From Planctomycetota bacterium (GTDB lineage Bacteria > Planctomycetota > UBA1135 > UBA2386): a stretch of DNA of 64,000 bases. Positions 1 through 11,139 of this stretch are shown piece after piece. Position 1 is the first letter of the stretch. Each line of letters starts with the position of its first letter. The stretch is from the NCBI GenBank assembly GCA_016716265.1, contig JADJWQ010000004.1, positions 62,001 through 126,000 of the forward strand. The letters are read 5' to 3'. The notes under the pieces are model-generated. The model was not told the DNA's origin, did not search any database, and saw only the letters and a program-made list of their open reading frames with translations. The position numbers and the translations under genes were made by a program.

Positions 1-537
1 GCGGGGCTGCTTCCAGGCACCCGGCCCGCAGCAGGACTCGGTCGGCCGAGCCGCGTCGACCGCGTCGGAGCCGGGGAGGCCACGTCGCCACTCTCGAAGT
101 TTCGCCGCCTCCACAGTGAATGGATTGGAGGTAAGGCGTGGAGGCGAAGCCAGCAAAGCGCACGCCCAACTGGGCCGATAGGTCCTGTGGTGGATCCGCA
201 TTGTTAGCCGCAATACCGAGCTCTGTGGCCGAGTCCGCGAAACCAAACGAAACGCGCGTGTCTCGCCTTGCTGGCCGGAAGCTCGTGTTTCCCCGTACAG
301 GGTTTGCTTCAGGCCCGAGCGGGCGGCACTCAGCGTAATCCACCATGCACTCCCGAAACGCGTCGGGGGAAGCCCTTAGTATTGCCGCCCTTGACATGTT
401 CTGGTCTGTCGGTGCATCACGAGGGAGCGAGCCAACATATGCGCGGCGCGCGCGGTCCCGAGCGGAAATCCTGCGCGGGGCGTGAAACCTCGTCGGCATC
501 GCGGGGTTGAGGCCACAGTCTCTCAGAAGGAACCCTG
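1..537. other. no supported gene
   Basis: This stretch has only short overlapping reading frames with no recognisable domain. It lies upstream of the RHS gene and probably holds its promoter, but no clear -35/-10 pair stands out in this GC-rich DNA. Confidence 0.4.
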
Positions 538-990
538 GTGGAAACCCGAGTCGCGCTCTCCCGCTCCCGGTGGGTGCACGGTGCACTCCCGCTCGCTACG
601 CTCGCAATGGTTGCCTGCGTGTGCGGTTCCCTTGTCGCGCAGACGACGAACAATCGTCCTCGCATAGACGACGGCGGCGTCGGCGCCGACGACCATTGCC
701 ACGGAGGCGTGCTGGGTGCGGGAGCGGCGCAGGTGTTCTTCACGCCGTCCAGCCCCTACACCGGAGCGGTGCCGAGCGACCTGACGCACAATCCGGAGCC
801 GGGGTCGGATCCGATGACTGTCGCCGATCCGCACCTTCCGAGCGCGCAGGGCAGCACGATTGCGCTCGACGGCAGCTCATTTTACCACTTCGATCTGCCC
901 GCAGTTCCCGGTATCGCCGGATTCTCTCTCCCCATTGGTCTGTCGTATCGGACATTCACGGCGAACGGGTGTGGCTCCCGGATTGAGTGA
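538..990 (+). pseudogene. 5' fragment of RHS-repeat toxin gene
   Basis: This fragment encodes the N-terminus of a large secreted RHS/YD-repeat protein. It begins at a GTG codon. A basic stretch and a hydrophobic segment ending near 'GSLVAQ' (about residue 35) look like a signal peptide. The end contains 'FDLPAVPGIAGFSLPIGLSY', typical of the entry to an RHS shell, where the product would wrap and export a C-terminal toxin. The frame stops at 988-990, where sequence of an ISKra4-type element begins, and the same protein resumes near 2553 in another frame with 'EKSGFAQYEIHTP'. The split by IS insertion is read directly from the two halves. The exact duplicated target bases could not be defined. 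Confidence 0.7.
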
Positions 991-2553
991 GGCGCGGCGC
1001 TGACACCGAGCGGTGCGGCGGGGGCGGGGAGCGAGCACAAGATCTTGTGTAAAAAGAACTTGTACAAAACGACGCCCCTCCCTATCGGATGCAGGATGCG
1101 AACCAAGCGTCCTGGGAGGGGCGCCGTCGAAGACCTGATCGTCGTCGCGGTGCCGGCTGCGTGCAAGAGCATGGTGGGTTCGATCGAGGCGCTGTGCGCC
1201 GCGGTCGCATCGCGCGCCGCAAGTGGCGCGGCAGGCCGGGAGGCGATCGACTACGCGGTCTCGGAGGTCATGGTCGCCGAGCTGACCGGCGCGGTGGAGC
1301 GGGACGCGCACGCGGTCATGCTCGGCGCTCTGGAGGTCGACGCGCCGCGAGTCGAGATCGACGGCAAGACCTTCACGCGGGTCGGGGTACGGCAACGGCC
1401 GTGCCCGATCGCTCGCGGGGACCGTCGAGGTGCGACGTGCGCTGTATCGTCCGCTCGGCGAGGGCAACGCACCGACGGTGGACGCGATCAGCCTGCGTGC
1501 GGGCGCCATCGGCGACGGCTGGCTACCGCAGACGGCCGGGGCGATGGCTTTCGAGCTGCAGAAGGCGCCATCGCGGGAGGGTGAGCAGAGCGGCAAGCAG
1601 ACCCGCCGGCTTCCCTACTCTCGCGCGAGCTTCGAGCGCGTGCCGCATGAGCTCGGGGCGCTGTACCTTCGTCATCAGGTCAACATCGAGGACGCCATCG
1701 TGAGCAGCCTCGAGATCCCGGCTGAGGCACGCGCGATCTCGGTATCGCTCGACCGGGCGAGCGTGCCGATGGAGGAGCCCATCCCGCGGCCGCCCGGTCG
1801 GCCCAGGAGGAACGCGCCGAAGATCACGCGCGTCTTCCACATGGCGCATTGCGGCACCGTCACGTTGCACGATGGCAACGGCCGAGCGCTCTACTCGATG
1901 CGCTTCGGACAAATGCCTGGCATCGACCCCTTGGACGTGTGCAACGCCATGGCGAACGTGGTCTACCGGCTGCGCGAGAAGCAGCCCGAGCTGCGACTTC
2001 AGCTACTCGCTGATGAGGTTCACGAGATGTGGAACCTGCTCGAGTCGAGCTTCCCGGAAAGCCTCTTAGGTCCGCGCCATCTGATGGTCGACTTCTGGCA
2101 CGTCCTCGAGAAGCTGTCCGCGGCAGCCGAGGCGATCCAGGGCGCCGAAAGCCGAGCGGTCGTGGCTGGCTGGCGCCGGCTCCTCGAGCGCAGGAAGGAC
2201 GCCGTCACGCAGATTCTCGCCGACCTCGAACCGCACTGGTGCGACCCGGTCGATGGCAGCGTGGTCAAGGAGGGCCCCATCCACGAGGCCATCACCTACC
2301 TCACGAATCATGCGCACCGCATGAACTACGCCGGCGCCCGCGCCAAAGGGCTGCCGATCGGCAGCGGAACCGTCGAGGCAACCTGCAAGAGCCTCATCGG
2401 CGTGCGCATGAAGCGCGCCGGATCGCGCTGGAAGCAGGATACCGGCGACCACGTGATCAAGCTCCGCGCGCTCGCGCTCAGCCACCAATGGGACGCTGCC
2501 ATGTCGCGGTTCTTCGCTACGCAGCGGACCGCCGTCCGAGCGCTCGCGGCATG
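990..2553 (+). mobile_element. ISKra4-type insertion sequence inside RHS gene
   Basis: The insert of about 1.56 kb separates two halves of an RHS gene and carries one ISKra4-type transposase. Both limits are approximate. Imperfect inverted similarity is visible between the left end (near 990-1006) and the right end (near 2536-2553), which would put the right end inside the last codons of the transposase. A strong stem-loop lies just inside the left end. The size fits the family. Target-site duplication was not resolved. Confidence 0.6.
1070..1129 (+). repeat. stem-loop near IS left end
   Basis: A perfect 10-bp stem pairs 1073-1082 (cgcccctccc) with 1114-1123. An outer CGA/TCG pair (1070-1072 with 1127-1129) follows after a 3-nt bulge, and the loop is 31 nt. 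A closely similar sequence occurs near 19386-19440, so this is probably a conserved subterminal structure of the element. It overlaps the 5' end of the transposase frame, which suggests the true start codon lies downstream. Confidence 0.55.
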
Positions 2554-2554
2554 A
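1096..2554 (+). pseudogene. ISKra4-type transposase, frameshifted
   Basis: This gene encodes a DDE-type transposase of about 480 residues in two frames. The first frame holds the N-terminal region and ends with 'VEIDGKTFTRVG'. The second frame takes over near 1382 with 'YGNGRARSLAGTVEVRRALY', which is the expected continuation, so a +1 shift lies near 1381-1390. The C-terminal part contains 'GLPIGSGTVEATCKSLIGVR', the hallmark motif of ISKra4-like transposases, followed by 'MKRAGSRWKQDTG'. The start is uncertain: ATG at 1096 is used, and TTG 1045 and ATG 1171 are alternatives. Some ISKra4 relatives are thought to use programmed shifting, but no clear slippery site is visible, so decay or an assembly error is equally possible. 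Confidence 0.75.
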
Positions 2555-5500
2555 AAAGAGCGGCTTCGCTCAATACGAGATCCACACCCCGGCGAACGCC
2601 CACAACGAGGGCTCGGCATCGTTCGGCCTGGACGATTCGCTCCACCTGTCGATGGTGGACAAGATCCACGAGGTGTCCGGCGAGCGGATCCAGTGGATCA
2701 CCGGAACGGGCGATGTGAACTACTTCGTACCGCAGACGGTCGGTGTCCCGACCGACGACCCATACTACACCTGGTTCAGCGTGGAGGACAACTACGCGCT
2801 GTCGCGCCTGCGGCTTTACGATCCTCCAGGCGGCCCAAAGGGGCTCGAGCGCTATCGTCCAGACGGCTCCGTGATGCGCTACGAGTACGTGGAGTCGGAC
2901 GACTTCTGGCGGCCGGACGTGTTCTTCGACGCCTATGACAATGCGTGGAGCTACACCTGGGCGAGCGCGACAGCCGCGAGCCGGCTGCATTCGATCGTCG
3001 GTCCGCGAGGCATCGCGGCGATGTTCACGTGGACGTCGGCGGGATCCGGGCTGCTCTGCTCGGTGACCTACTCGAATAGCACGACCGCGTTCACGGCGTT
3101 GAGCTGGTCGTTCAACGTAGACGCGAGCGGGAAGCTGCTGCACCTGACCCTGCCGGTGACCGAGTACGTCACGCAGCCTCAGAATGACCCCCTCTACGAT
3201 CTGAGCACACCACATAGCGACGCCCGGACCCTCACCTTCTCGTATTACACCATCGGCGTCGGCGAGGGCTTGCTGGACACGATCGAGGACTCGCGTCTCA
3301 GCGGCAGCGGTCAGGGTGGCGGCTACATCCTGCGCAAGCACATCTACCGAAACGACCTGAGCACGGCGAAGCCGCAGGTCATCGAGCAGATCGACGAGCT
3401 GGGCATCGTGCATCGGTTCACGTACACTGTTGGCTAGGACACCGTGACGGTGACCTACGAGGCATCCGAGAATCAGACCGGCACCACGATGACGTACGTC
3501 ATGCCGGTCTCTGTCCTGTCGTCCGGCAGCGCGCCGTGGCTGCCCACCAAGATCAGGGTCACGCCAGGATCAGGAGGACGACCCAGGGCTGCGAACAATG
3601 ATCTGCCGGAGCCAGACTACCTGGAGTGGGAGATCCAGTACGCCGGCTGCAGCTGTGGGCTGATCACGCAGGTCGTCTATCCTTCGGGTGCGACGCTCGA
3701 TGGAGCGACGCCTTCGGCCGGCGCACGAAGTGGACAGGCCCCGATCCCGACGGCAGCGGAACGGTGGACTTTCAATGGACCTACCATGACATCAGCCGCG
3801 GCTGCCGCGTCGCGAGCTTCGACGCTCCGATCGGCATCGACGTGACGTACGACTACCTCGACTCGTGGACGCCACGCTCGTACAACCTGTACGGCGAGAA
3901 GCCCGGAGCGCTACGGATCTCGACCTCCGCGATCACCGGCTCCTCGGTGTCTCCGCAGACGATGACGGTGGACGCGAGCTTCGACTCCGCGGGGCGCACG
4001 ACGAGCGTTGTCGATTCTGGCGGCATCACGTTCACGCATTCGTACGGCACGAGCTCGCCCGGCTACGGATTGCTCGAGAGCGTCGCGCGCGCGGTGCCCA
4101 GCAACGACACCACGATCCCACCCAACGACCAGACGCGCACCCTGACGATCGTCTACAGCGACGACCTGGGTCGGATCGAGCAGCTGAGGCTCGGCACGTC
4201 GGGCAACGAGACGGTCGTGGATGTCGACCAGGATGGGCTCGGTCGGATCACCGGCACCGAGGTGGCGACGGGCACGGGCCGTGCTCCGATGATCACGCGG
4301 TACTTCCGGGACGCGTTCGAGAACGTGTGCGTGGTGCAGCATCGGAACCTGGATCACACCGGCCAGGATCCTGATCCCCAGGCGCGGGACTGGACGCGCA
4401 GCGAGTCCCACTACTTCTACGGCCGGCTCCTGGAGGCGCTCGTCGACCGTGCGCCGCTCGACCGTCCGGAGGACCTGCAGGATCCGCTGGGCACGGCGCT
4501 GCAGGGCGACGACCGCTACCTGGCGTGGATGGCCCGCTACGCGTTCAGCTACCGTGACGACGGCCAGCTCCTCGAGGTGGAGCTGCCGAACGGGTCGACG
4601 AACCGCTACGAGATCGACGGGTACGGCACCCTGTACCGCATCATCGCGGACTTCGGCGGCGAGAACGTCGAGCTGGGCCGCAGCTACTACGACGACGACC
4701 TCGTCCTCGCGCGGCGGAGCCGCCTGCTGGAGTCCGGCCCGCCGGAGGAGTACGCGACGTGGGTCTACGCGCGCAACCACAACGGCCAGGGCTGGATCGA
4801 TCGGGTGCTCACGCCGACGGGCCTGCAGGAGGTGGTGACGCTCGACGAGCTCGGCCGGCCGGTGTACGTGGTCCAGCAGGATTCGGCGTCGAATCCGCTG
4901 GCTGCCCTGTGGACGGAGTACGACGAGGCCGGCCGAGTGCTCGAGTCCAGGCGGGTGCTCTACGATGCGCAAGGGTCGGTGATCGACGAGGCACCCACGA
5001 CCTTCGACTACGACGTGCGCAGCAACCTGCTCAGGGTCGTCGATCCGAACGGCCGCAGCATCCGTCGCGAGTACGACGCCTACGGCCGGCTGCGCATGAT
5101 GCGCGACGAGCTGAACCAGGATCCGAGCGACTGCGACGAGGTGGAGCTCACCTACATGCCGGGCCGCGACTTCGTCGTGAAGTCGACGCGCCGCTTCTAC
5201 GACGAGGTGTCCGCGTCGCGGCAGAGCTACGTGACCGAGGTCGAGCGGGACCTGGTCGGGCGCGTGGTGACGCGGCAGGTCAAGGGCCTTGACGGGCAGT
5301 CGACTCCCCAGGTGCACGAGTACGGCTACGATAGCCTCGGTCACCTGAGCTTCTACCAGGACCCCGACCAGGTGGGTGACTCGAACCGATACGCATCGAC
5401 GCTGTTCGACGCGGACGGCCGCTGGGTGCGGCTCGTGCGCAGCGCCAGCGCGAACGAGCAGATCACGCTCCAGTCGCGGCACATCGACGCTCCGGACTCG

Positions 5501-7662
5501 GGCGCGAGCCTGGCGATGAGCCGCTACGACGGCCGCGGGCTGGCGACGACGTGGCTCTACGATGCCGCGTATCGTCTGAAGGAGGTTCGGCGGCCGGGCT
5601 ACACGAGTGGCACGCCGCACCGGACCACGATCAGCTACGATGCCGGCTCGAGGCCACGGCAGATCGTGGACGGCAACGGCAGCGTGATCTCGCAGGAGTG
5701 GGACCTGGCCGCACGGAAGTTCGAGCGGACGCTGGAGCAGGGTGCGAACGTGTCGGTCCTGGCGACGCGCGAGACCGTGCGGTTCGACCTCCTGGGCCGC
5801 GTGGAGTCAGCCTGGACGATGTCGGGCCTCGCGCACGACGGCTACATCGGCGGGGTGCAGATGACCTGGGACAGCCTGGGCCGCAAGCTCGGCGAGTCGT
5901 TCACCTACACTGGCGTCGATCCGTTGCGCCCCGTGGACATCACGTCTGGCTACGACGACCCGAACGGCCCGGACTACGGCGACGTGACCTTCCGCCGCAC
6001 GCTGACGCACTCGAGCGGATTCCAGGTCTCGAGCGCGCCGGACGCCATCGGGCGGCTGAGCCAGCGCACCCTTCAGGTGCCGGGTGCCGGGTCCGCCTTC
6101 ACCTTGGGCTCGTACGCCTGGAGCGGTGGCGTACCACGTGAGCGGACGACGAGCGTGGGTGGCAGCGGGAGCATCGTGCGCGCGGTGGCGCTCGACTCGT
6201 TCCGGCGAGTCATGACGATCGAGCACATCGTGACGGGGGCGCAGTCGCCGTACGAGTCTCGCGGCTTCGCGTGGACGCCGGGGGGTGATCTGCTCCGGCG
6301 GGCTTGGGAGAAGGTCGGCCACACGCAGCAGTCGCCGAGCACCGGGGACCAATTCCAGATGACGGCTTCCATCGAGTGATCGGCGCCAAGCTGGGCGTCG
6401 AGGACGTGCTGGACCCCTACTCGAGCTCGGTCGCCGACTCGACGGTCGACTACGATCTCGAGCCGGGGCAGAGCCGCGACTCCGTGACGATCACGCTGAG
6501 CGGACAGCCGCCGCAGACCGTCGACTACACCAACGAGGCGAGCAGCGCACGCTACTCGTACGTGGGGGCGATCGCACCGCGTACGACGGCGAGGGCAACC
6601 TGGTCTTCGACGGCCGGGCATTACTACCTGTACGACTTCCGGAATCGGCTCTCGCAGGTCTTCGAGCTCGTGGCGGACTCCGGCCAGAGCGCTGCGGCGA
6701 TGCGCAGCGCAGGTGGCGCGATCGTCTCGACGAGCGCGCTGACACAGGCCCGCGACGACATCCTGAGTCGGCTCTCAGGGTCTCCGGTGCAGGCGATCCG
6801 GAACGCGTCGCGCGCCGAGCGAAGCAGCTCGACTCTGCGGGCGGTCGTTCCATCGCCCTACGGCAGCAGCCGCGCCGGGACGACGGTCGAGGCTCAGCTG
6901 GTGCTGATCGCAGCGTACGGCTACGACCCGTTCAACCGCCGCCTGGTGCGCGTGGTGCCGGACGCAGACGTCGATGCCCGGTACGCCTACGATGGGTGGC
7001 GCGAGGTCGAGGAGTGCGAGCCGGTGTGGGAGGACTCGACGTGGGTTGCCAAGGCGCAGAAGGTGATGGTCTGGGGCGCCAGCTTCTCGGAGCTGCTGTC
7101 CTACCACCGATGGAACGGTGAATCGTGGGACAGCTACATGGTGAGCCAGGACGAGCAAGGCTCGGTCACGTGGCTCCACGATGCTGATGGAAACGAGGTC
7201 GAGCGGGTGGAGTATGACCCGTACGGGGCGCGCACCGTGTACGTGCCGGCGGGAGGGGGCTCCTACACCGCGGTGGCGCAATCCAGTGTCGGGCTCGAGG
7301 TGGGCTACACCGGCCACCGGCATGACCCGGAGACGGGGCTGATCTACGCCAGGAACCGCTATCTCCACACGGAGTGGGGGCGGTTCATGACGGTGGATCC
7401 CATCGGGTCCTGGGCTGATTCCGCGAATCTCGGGAACCCGTATGCCTACGTCGGTAACAACCCCGCGTCGGCGGCAGACCCCAGCGGGCAGTTGAGCCTC
7501 TTCAGCACGGGTGCCGGCGGACGCGGGGAAGCCTACGCCGGTGGTGGTGGCGGCGGCTTCGGCGGCTTCGGATTCGAGAACATCAGCGGGACGGGCATGG
7601 ATGGCGCGCTCGCGGGTGGGCCGCCGATGGGGCCCGACCTAGGAGCTTGGGTCACGGGATGA
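2553..7662 (+). pseudogene. RHS-repeat toxin core, multiply disrupted
   Basis: This is the body of the RHS/YD-repeat protein, about 1,700 codons. Such proteins form a hollow shell around a C-terminal toxin. YD-type repeats such as 'YDAYGRLRMMRDELNQ' and 'YDSLGHLSFYQD' run through the middle. The conserved RHS core end is clear: 'DPETGLIYARNRYLHTEWGR' followed by 'DPIGSWADSANLGNPYAYVG'. The frame is broken by a TAG at 3435-3437, by one-base losses near 3700 and 6361, and by a -1/+1 pair near 6568 and 6618 that restores the frame. Several indels sit in G-runs. After the core, a Gly-rich linker ends at 7662, just before an IS1182-type transposase, so the original toxin tip is missing or displaced. 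Confidence 0.8.
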
Positions 7663-7727
7663 CCCTGGAGCCCTGAAGTTTCGGTGGATTGTCTCACCGT
7701 TTCTGGTTGCTGGTACGTAGGGAGGGC

Positions 7728-9065
7728 ATGGCGCGGTTCAAGCGGGGTCTCGACATCGACCAGGGTCTGCTCCTTCCCCCCTCGCTGCGGGATTGGCTCC
7801 CCGAGGACCATCTGGCGTGGTTCATCAAGGACGCGGTCGACGAACTGGACATCGACAAGCTGGTGGACGCCTACCGGGTGTGCGGGAAGGGCGAGCTGCC
7901 GTACCACCCGCGGATGATGCTACGCGTGCTGATCTACGCGTATGCGACCGGCACGTTCTCCTCTCGCAAGATCGAGAGCCAGCTCCGCGACAGCGTGGCG
8001 TTCCGGGTGCTTGCGGAGAACCAGGTGCCGGGTCACCGTTCGATCAGGCGCTTCCGTGCGAACCACCTGGAGCAGTTCAGCGACCTGTTCGCGCAGGTCG
8101 TGAAGATGGCAGCGGAAGCGGGGCCTGGCGAGGATCGGCACGCTGGCCATCGATGGCAGCAAGCTGAAGGCGAACGCGAGCAAGCACAAGGCGATGAGCT
8201 AGCGCGCATGAAGGAGGAGGAGGAGCTGCTGGAGCGCGAGATTGCCGCGATCATGAGGCTGGCGCAGGAGAAGGACGAAGGCGAGGACGTCGAGTTCGGT
8301 CCTGACTTCCGCGGGGACGAGCTGCCCGAGGAACTGCGGCGCCGCGAAGAGCGCCTGGCGCGCATCCGCGCGGCGAAGGCTCGACTGGAGAAGCGCAAGG
8401 CCGAGGAGGCCCAGGCGGCGGACGAAGCCAAGAAGGCGCAGGCGGAGAGCGAAGGACGCGAGCCGCCCCGGGAGCGGCCCGGAGCGCGGAAGATGCCGGA
8501 GGGCGAACCGAAGCCGAAGGACCAGGAGAACTTCACCGACCCGGATAGCCGGATCATGAAGACCTCGACGGGCTTCGAGCAGTGCTACAACGTTCAGATC
8601 GCCGTCGATGGAGACTCCCGGCTGATCGTCGCCAACGTCGTCAACAACTGCGCGTCGGATGCGGGGCAGCTGATCCCGGTGATCGAGGCCGCGATGGAGA
8701 ACACCGGTCTGCCTGCGAACCAGGTGCTCGCGGATGCTGGCTATCGCAAGGAGGAGGACCTCGCTGTGCTCGAAGCTGCCGGCATCGACGCTTACATCGC
8801 CCTCGGGCGCGAGGGCAAGGATGCGCGTGAACCCGGGGAGCAGAACGAGGCAACGCAACGCATGCGCGAGAAGCTCCGCACCGAGGAGGGTCGCGAGCGC
8901 TACCGACAACGCAAGCACGTCGCCGAGCCACCGTTCGGGTGGCTGAAGAGCATCCTCGGCTTCAGGGGATTCAGCCTACGTGGCCTTTCGAAGGTCGCTG
9001 CGGAGCTGAATCTCGTGGCGCTCGCGCTCAACCTGCGCAGGATGAAGGGCATGACTTCCGCGTGA
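7728..9065 (+). pseudogene. IS1182-type transposase with out-of-frame catalytic segment
   Basis: The protein resembles IS1182/IS5-superfamily DDE transposases. The N-terminal domain contains 'ASLRDWLPEDHLAWFI'-like sequence (here LPPSLRDWLPEDHLAWF), then 'VPGHRSIRRFRANHLEQF'. A long charged coiled-coil insert follows. The C-terminal catalytic half has 'VLADAGYRKEEDLAVLE' (second Asp) and 'AEPPFGWLKSILGFRGF' (Glu). The ATG at 7728 was chosen because GGAGGG precedes it. An extra G near 8121 and a missing base near 8202 put about 80 bases into another frame; that frame reads 'LAIDGSKLKANASKHKAMS', which carries the first catalytic Asp. The frame stays open, but the product as written lacks that residue and would be inactive. 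Terminal repeats were not identified. Confidence 0.75.
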
Positions 9066-9144
9066 GCGGGGTCTCCGGGGTCTCGCTTCGTCGCGAGGCC
9101 CGCCGAGGGACCGGCGCGCGCTCCGTGACCGACCTAACTCGACC

Positions 9145-9951
9145 GTGACTGCCCCGCCGGACTGGCGGCCTCCGAGTTCCCGCGATGCCTTCCGCGCGAC
9201 CGCGCGCCTTGGCGCGCGGCGCGCTGGCCTTCCGTGGCCCAGGCTCCTAGGGCTCACGTTCAGCGGTGGCGCAGGACCCGGGAGCGGAGTAGGGTCGACT
9301 CCATATGAACATTCAGCAAGTGAATGCTGCTCACAGGAGCCGAACATCGTTATCTTCATCAAGCGGTTGTTTGAGTGCCGCATGATCATGATGATGCTTG
9401 ACTTGGCCGAGCGGCACGAAGCGGACGCATATGAAGACGAAAGCGGGGAGCCGTATCATGTTGGCGGCGACACCGCCGCCGGACAATTGGAGTGGGTGGA
9501 TGACGTCGAGAAGGCCGAGGCCGAAAATATGGACGCGGAGGGCCTGGCGAGTTTTCTCTCTGATCATCACGTCCAAGAACGCGGGACGTTCACGTTTCGT
9601 CTCGTGACCTCGGGAATTATGATAGAAACGTCGGGCGTCTTCATGATCAACACAACCTCGGGCCGAATCGTCGCTCTGCGTGAGAGACGCAACCGTACGG
9701 AAAACTATCATCACTCCCACAGAAAATACTGCAATCAGAAGGCGCAGGCGATCACCAGGCTATTCTCGTGGATGCATGTCATATCAGGCTTCCATACACA
9801 TCCGGCAGGCAATACATGGAGTACTCAGGACCAGAACGCAGTCAATGACCCAAGCAACAACCCTTTCCCAGCAGAGGTAGTGATTTCTCTCGGGAGAAGG
9901 ACCACGTGGAAGGACGGCTGGTTCACAACCTCCGTCGTAGTCAGGGACTAG
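9145..9951 (+). CDS. orphan JAB/MPN-like toxin tip
   Basis: The C-terminal half contains 'GFHTHPAGNTWSTQD', which matches the JAMM metal-binding pattern H-x-H-P...S-x-x-D of JAB/MPN-fold proteins. The spacer after the Pro is five residues rather than the usual six. In polymorphic toxins such domains (JAB-like, DUF4329-like) often sit at the end of RHS proteins, so this may be the displaced toxin tip of the upstream RHS gene, cut off by the IS1182-type element. No signal peptide is visible. The GTG at 9145 only opens the frame; ATG 9385 or a nearby ATG in the MIMMM cluster is a plausible alternative start, and the region before it may be non-coding. Function as protease or toxin is inferred. 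Confidence 0.55.
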   Translation: MTAPPDWRPPSSRDAFRATARLGARRAGLPWPRLLGLTFSGGAGPGSGVGSTPYEHSASECCSQEPNIVIFIKRLFECRMIMMMLDLAERHEADAYEDESGEPYHVGGDTAAGQLEWVDDVEKAEAENMDAEGLASFLSDHHVQERGTFTFRLVTSGIMIETSGVFMINTTSGRIVALRERRNRTENYHHSHRKYCNQKAQAITRLFSWMHVISGFHTHPAGNTWSTQDQNAVNDPSNNPFPAEVVISLGRRTTWKDGWFTTSVVVRD

Positions 9952-9985
9952 AGAACGCCGTGCGCAGAAGTGGAGAGGTGATGAA

Positions 9986-10525
9986 ATGAGCATGCTACAG
10001 ATGTTCAATGCAAGATCTACGCTGGGGCAATGGCTGCGCGCGGGACTGGCCGCGGTCGCGGTGTGCGTGGTAGCAATCGGAAGATGGTCGCCGACGAGCA
10101 CGGAGAAGACCGTGATTCGCATGGTCGAGGGGGAGAAGATCGTAGAGATTTCGTCTGACGGCGTCATCATACGCGCTGGATCGAATGTGGCCGAGCTGCG
10201 CGCGAGTGGGCTGATCGTTCGTCGACAGGTGACCGCCGCGGACGGCGTAACAACCACGTACACGACGTTTATTGGCGCGGCGATGTTCGATGCCGTCAGC
10301 GAAGATGGTGTCGACACGTACGCTCTGCGGATGATGCCGAACTTCCTCAGTATCGCGGCGGAGAGCACTGCAGGATCTCACGGAACCGCGCAACTGGGGA
10401 CGGACGGCCTGTACTTCGATCTCGTGAACGGGGTCGGTACGAGTCGGGGTCTAGAGTTGAGCGTGAAGCAGAATCCAGCAATCGATATGCATCGGCCAGA
10501 TGGAACGTCTCGCCGAATCGAATGA
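9986..10525 (+). CDS. small membrane-anchored protein, possible immunity partner
   Basis: The product has 179 residues, with one hydrophobic segment near residues 19-34 (LRAGLAAVAVCVVAIG) after a short basic N-terminus, and then a soluble beta-rich-looking domain. The ATG at 9986 is preceded by GGAGAGGTG with five bases of spacing. It starts 35 bases after the JAB-like gene on the same strand, the arrangement expected for a toxin and its partner. No family was recognised; the immunity role is inferred from position only. Confidence 0.55.
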   Translation: MSMLQMFNARSTLGQWLRAGLAAVAVCVVAIGRWSPTSTEKTVIRMVEGEKIVEISSDGVIIRAGSNVAELRASGLIVRRQVTAADGVTTTYTTFIGAAMFDAVSEDGVDTYALRMMPNFLSIAAESTAGSHGTAQLGTDGLYFDLVNGVGTSRGLELSVKQNPAIDMHRPDGTSRRIE

Positions 10526-10635
10526 GCTGGGATGTCTGCAAGCCAGTCGTCGCGTGGGCCGGGGCCGGCAACGGCCCCGGTCCGCTGACCGCCCACGTCG
10601 TCCGGGGGTCCCGAGCATGCGCGCGACCGCGTCCC

Positions 10636-10711
10636 CGTGGTGTCCGAGAACGCGGCCGAGGTCGTTTTGGGGCCGAGCGAGGTCTCTAGGCCGTGTCGTT
10701 GCGATCGGGTT
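10636..10711. repeat. 76-bp dispersed repeat, copy 1
   Basis: This segment is nearly identical to 14965-15040; both begin 'cgtggtgtccgagaacgcgg' and end 'gttgcgatcgggtt'. Each copy lies just downstream of a small orphan membrane-protein gene. It is not coding in any recognisable frame. Confidence 0.75.
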
Positions 10712-10839
10712 CGCGCGGTGTCCGGAAGCAGCGCCGATGTCGTTCGAGGGTTACGCGCGCGCTTGAGGCAGTGCGCGGCGGCAGACCGGTGGCGCGAGCC
10801 GCGGGTCTCATCTGGGGTGGCGTCGCTTCTCCCGGGGCG

Positions 10840-10925
10840 GGCCTGGTCCGGCCGCGCGCTCATCGTGGCCGAGCAGACCGTCGAGGTATTCGCGGGTGGC
10901 GATCTCGTCGGTGCAGGCGTTCGGC
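10840..10925 (-). mobile_element. remnant of integrase-type IS 3' end
   Basis: On the minus strand this DNA reads like the last codons of the integrase-type transposase found intact elsewhere in the window (relatives end 'LGGLLRHY..A'; here 'YLDGLLGHDERAA'). It shares 'gagcagaccgtcgagg' with 31320-31335. Only the 3' tip remains. Confidence 0.45.
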
Positions 10926-10950
10926 GGACGCTTCGCGGCGCGGTGCTCGC

Positions 10951-11089
10951 GGGCCGAGTGTGCAACGGAGTGTGCAATTGCCCGGGCCACAACCTGGCAC
11001 GATCTGGCACAGCCTGGCACGACGGCGCGCCGCCCGAACCGCCACAACCTCCGCCGCGTGGCACACATGGGCACTCCCTGACGCAGCCT
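10951..11089. repeat. dispersed repeat block A (CTGGCACG-rich)
   Basis: About 140 bp nearly identical to 31398-31542. It contains the paired motif 'gagtgtgcaacggagtgtgc' and a short array of CTGGCACG units (such as ctggcacgatctggcac). The same units recur in the larger block at 11140-11463 and 33903-34267. No gene is evident within it. Confidence 0.75.
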
Positions 11090-11139
11090 GGCACGACCTG
11101 GCACGATGACCGGCTCATGGTTCGAGTCCTGCAGGGCCT

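Noticed and set aside
1381..1430. Programmed frameshift in the ISKra4-type transposase
   Set aside because: No slippery heptamer or convincing downstream structure was seen, and other elements here carry random shifts; left as probable decay.
3435..3437. TAG in the RHS gene as possible recoding
   Set aside because: The same gene has an IS insertion and several frameshifts, so a plain nonsense mutation is far more likely.
11118..11139. tRNA T-arm-like sequence 'ggttcgagtcctgc'
   Set aside because: No matching acceptor, D or anticodon arms were found upstream, and the T-stem does not pair fully. It could be an att-site fragment, but this cannot be supported.
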